In this document: positions 55,922-58,279 of the stretch, one piece after another
Position numbering within the stretch: position 1 is the stretch's first letter
Layout: the number at the start of each line of letters is the position of its first letter
Assembly (NCBI RefSeq): GCF_001509795.1
Contig: NZ_LLZN01000068.1
Coordinates: forward strand, 1 to 58,279
Length of the DNA: 58,279 nucleotides
From: Streptomyces sp. NRRL WC-3605
GTDB taxonomy: Bacteria > Actinomycetota > Actinomycetes > Streptomycetales > Streptomycetaceae
Reading direction: 5' to 3'
The notes under the pieces: generated by a model
Told to the model about the DNA's origin: nothing
The model's input: the letters and a program-made list of their open reading frames with translations, nothing else
The model's database searches: none
Translations under genes and position numbers: made by a program

Positions 55922-58279
55922 ATGGGTGATATCTCGGAGTCGGTGTTCATCAGCTACGCCGGACAGGACGGTGCCTGGGCGGAGTGGGCGGCCTGGCATC
56001 TGCGGGAGGCCGGCCACCGGGTGGTGCTGGATGTGTGGGAGTGGCGTGCTGGCGACGACTTCGTGGAGCGGATGAACGACGCCCTGACGCGTGCGACCGC
56101 GGTGGTGGCCCTCTTTTCCAACAACTATTTCGACCGCGAGCGGTGGACCGCTGAGGAATGGAAGTCGGTCGTCGCGCGCCGCGAGCGCTTGATCCCGGTG
56201 ACGATCGAGCCTCTCACCGGAGCGGATGTCCCTGCAATCCTGGCTGGGATCATTCGCAAGGACCTGCACGGTCTCGATGAGCCGGCCGCGAAAGCGGCGT
56301 TGCTTGATGCCGTCAGCGGCCCCACTGGTCCCCTGACCGCGCCCGCTTTCCCCGGCCGGTCCACCCCGGACAGCCCTGCCCCGGCGTCTGACGGTTGGCG
56401 CCCTCGGTTGCCCAGTAGCGCGGGCATGCCGCAAGTGTGGAACGTGCGCGGTCGCAACCCCCACTTCACAGGGCGCGCGGACCTACTCACCCAGGTCCGC
56501 GAGGGGCTGCTGGGCGGCCGACAAGCAGTGATCCAGGCCCTGCACGGCCTGGGCGGCATCGGCAAGACTCAAATCGCCCTGGAGTACGCTCACCGCTTTG
56601 CCAGCCAGTACGACACCGTGTGGTGGATCGACGCCGAACAGGCTGACCAGATTTCCGTCCGCTACACCGAACTGGCCGCCCGCCTGGGCATCGCCAAACC
56701 CGACGCTGGCGCGGACCACAACACACGCATCCTTTTGGACGACCTTCGTACCCGGGAGCGCTGGCTCCTCATCCTTGACAACGCCGACGACCCTCGCGAC
56801 TTCGACGGACTTCTTCCCGTGGGGCCCGGCCACGTCGTGATCACCTCGCGCAACCCCGACTGGAACAACATCGTCCACAGCCTGAATCTGGGGGTCTTCA
56901 GCCGCGCTGACTCGTTGACCTACCTCAGTGCCCGCATGCCCGGCCTCTCCCTCCAGCAGGCCGACACCCTCGCGGACGACCTCGGCGATCTCCCCCTCGC
57001 CCTCGCCCAAGCCGCCGGCGTCGTCTGCAGCGGCATGACGGTCGATCGTTACCGCCAGCTCCTCACCGACAAGACCGCCTCTCTCCTGGCCAACGGCCTC
57101 CCACATGGCTACACCGCGTCCCTGGCGGCCGCCGTGGACATCGCCACCACCCGGATAGCTGCCGACCACCCCGACGCTACCGCCCTGCTGCGCCTGGGCG
57201 CCTTCCTTGGCCCCGATCCCGTTCCCACTGCATGGCTGGAGAACGCCCGCGACCACCTGACCACAATCGCCGTCGAACCAGACGACTTCATGTGGCCCCA
57301 GGCTGCCTTGCAACACCTGGCCCGATACGGGCTCGCCCGGGTCGATCACGAAACCTTCCAGATTCACCGGCTCACCCAGGCCATCCTCCGCGACCACACC
57401 ACCGACGTTGACACCATCGCAGTCGAGGAAGACGTCACTGCAATTCTCTCTACCGTTGCACCTGGCGACCCCTACACCCCGGCCGCCTGGCCCCAGTGGG
57501 CCGCACTTGCGTCCCACCTCGCCGCCCGCCAGCACACCGCCACCCACCACCCGCACTTGCGCAGCACGCTCCGTCAAGCCTTCGTCTACCTCAACGAAAG
57601 TGGCCAATCACGTGCCGCTCACGATCTAACCGCTTCCCTCCAACGCACCTGGGCCAACGCCTTGGGCGAGGACCATGCTGACACCCTCGATGCCGCATTC
57701 CATGTCGCCACGTCTTTGGCCTATCGCGGTCAGTACGTCGAAGCCCGCCGCGGGCACGAACAGGTCCTGGAGCGCCGCCGTCACATCCTGGGTGAGGACC
57801 ACATCGACACCCTTTGCTCCGCCAACAACCTCTCCTCGACCCTGAGCAGCCTCGGGGAGTACGAGGAGGCCCACCGTATGGACGCGGATGTCCTGGAGCG
57901 CCGCCGCCGCGTCCTGGGTGAGGACCACCCCGACACCCTTCGCTCCGCCCAGAACCTCGCCGTCTCTCTGGGCAAGCTTGGAAAGCACATCGAGGCCCGC
58001 CCTATGTGCGAGGACGTCTTGGAGCGCCGCCGCCGTGTCCTGGGCGAGGACCACCCCGACACCCTTCGCTCCGCCCAGAACCTCGCCATCTGTCTGGGCC
58101 ACTTTGGAAAGCACAAGCGCATCGAGGCCCGCCGCATGATCGAGGACGTCTTGGAGCACCGCCGCCGCGTCCTGGGCGAGGACCACCCCGACACCCTTCA
58201 CTCCGCCCAGAACCTAGCCAACATTGTGAGCGACCTTGGAGAGCACATCGAGGCCCGCCGAATGAGCGAGGACGTCTTG
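55922..58279 (+). CDS. TIR - NB-ARC - TPR (NLR-like) protein, 3' end outside window
   Basis: 786 codons are open to the window edge. Residues 1-~140 are a TIR domain (VFISYAGQDGAWAEW, VLDVWEWRAGDDF, FSNNYFDRERWTAEEW, with Glu79 as probable NADase residue). Residues ~185-500 are an NB-ARC STAND ATPase: Walker A GLGGIGKT (209-216), Walker B LLILDNADD (282-290), VVITSRN, LGDLPLAL (354-361) and an MHD-like IHR near 482. From 582 come 42-residue TPRs (GEDHPDTLRSAQNLA..., starting at 57665, 57791, 57917, 58043 and 58175), the last complete one stretched to 44. The sensor end is truncated only by the window. The start is ATG 55922 after AGGGGG. Confidence 0.92.
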   Translation, partial: MGDISESVFISYAGQDGAWAEWAAWHLREAGHRVVLDVWEWRAGDDFVERMNDALTRATAVVALFSNNYFDRERWTAEEWKSVVARRERLIPVTIEPLTGADVPAILAGIIRKDLHGLDEPAAKAALLDAVSGPTGPLTAPAFPGRSTPDSPAPASDGWRPRLPSSAGMPQVWNVRGRNPHFTGRADLLTQVREGLLGGRQAVIQALHGLGGIGKTQIALEYAHRFASQYDTVWWIDAEQADQISVRYTELAARLGIAKPDAGADHNTRILLDDLRTRERWLLILDNADDPRDFDGLLPVGPGHVVITSRNPDWNNIVHSLNLGVFSRADSLTYLSARMPGLSLQQADTLADDLGDLPLALAQAAGVVCSGMTVDRYRQLLTDKTASLLANGLPHGYTASLAAAVDIATTRIAADHPDATALLRLGAFLGPDPVPTAWLENARDHLTTIAVEPDDFMWPQAALQHLARYGLARVDHETFQIHRLTQAILRDHTTDVDTIAVEEDVTAILSTVAPGDPYTPAAWPQWAALASHLAARQHTATHHPHLRSTLRQAFVYLNESGQSRAAHDLTASLQRTWANALGEDHADTLDAAFHVATSLAYRGQYVEARRGHEQVLERRRHILGEDHIDTLCSANNLSSTLSSLGEYEEAHRMDADVLERRRRVLGEDHPDTLRSAQNLAVSLGKLGKHIEARPMCEDVLERRRRVLGEDHPDTLRSAQNLAICLGHFGKHKRIEARRMIEDVLEHRRRVLGEDHPDTLHSAQNLANIVSDLGEHIEARRMSEDVL

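Overview
The window is a high-GC chromosomal segment from a Streptomyces. The support is very high third-position GC, GTG starts, tRNA genes mostly lacking an encoded CCA, the paired sporulation sigma factors sigF and sigN, and the dormancy gene nepA. From memory, the order dnaX - SRP RNA - tRNA-Ser - ... - upp - tadA - sigF - sigN - ... - nepA matches the central conserved core of the Streptomyces coelicolor chromosome (around SCO4067 down to SCO4000), read in reverse. Assignments rest on motif reading; no database search was run.

Layout. 1-1.75 kb: the 5' part of dnaX, the SRP RNA and tRNA-Ser(GGA). 1.9-10 kb: a DUF6529 membrane protein, a secreted COG4315 protein, a PAP2 phosphatase, a large PAS/GAF/SpoIIE phosphatase with its own HATPase domain, an Fpg/Nei glycosylase and a CopC-CopD copper protein. 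10-14.8 kb: an iron-linked divergon. A 19-bp iron box lies between a siderophore-interacting flavoprotein and a four-gene, translationally coupled operon (Ntn-hydrolase acylase, siderophore-type acetyltransferase, cupin, SDR). 14.9-22 kb: housekeeping genes (HhH-GPD, HerA-like ATPase, upp, tadA and its partner, tRNA-Ser(CGA), Dabb). 22-24.2 kb: sigF and sigN in tandem, followed by what looks like a decayed lipoprotein gene. 25-29.6 kb: a MarR-controlled operon in which an MFS exporter and a YceI protein both carry transthyretin/carboxypeptidase-regulatory-like domains. 29.6-38 kb: three more regulator/transporter units (TetR-MFS, MarR, DeoR-MFS), an orphan OmpR-type response regulator and a short dispersed inverted-repeat element. 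39-40.3 kb: tRNA-Arg, tRNA-Ser(GCT) and a subtilisin-inhibitor homologue. 40.6-44.8 kb: a 1381-residue PAS protein with a degenerate kinase core and degenerate receivers. 44.9-50.4 kb: acyl-CoA ligase, a SigE-type sigma factor, and a coupled MaoC/DUF35/MaoC fusion plus lipid-transfer thiolase. 50.5-54.6 kb: nepA, a prim-pol protein, a frameshifted conserved gene running into an aldo/keto reductase, a MerR regulator and a cREC protein.

Near 54.7 kb the character changes. A 3' half of tRNA-Ser(TGA) without its 5' half marks a likely att site of an integrated element. Beyond it the sequence is less GC-biased and holds a divergent pair: an unrecognised 175-residue protein and a TIR - NB-ARC - TPR protein that runs off the window. 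That NLR-like pair at an island edge is the best candidate here for a poorly described, probably anti-phage, system. The iron-box acylase operon and the MarR-regulated transthyretin-domain exporter are the next most interesting.

The four intergenic stretches longer than 300 bases are 19945-20256 (no gene seen; presumably the promoter of the tadA unit), 40328-40629 (leader of the PAS gene), 46594-46968 (tandem repeats) and 54554-55275 (att remnants). A fifth gene-free stretch, 24218-24808, holds the lipoprotein remnant.
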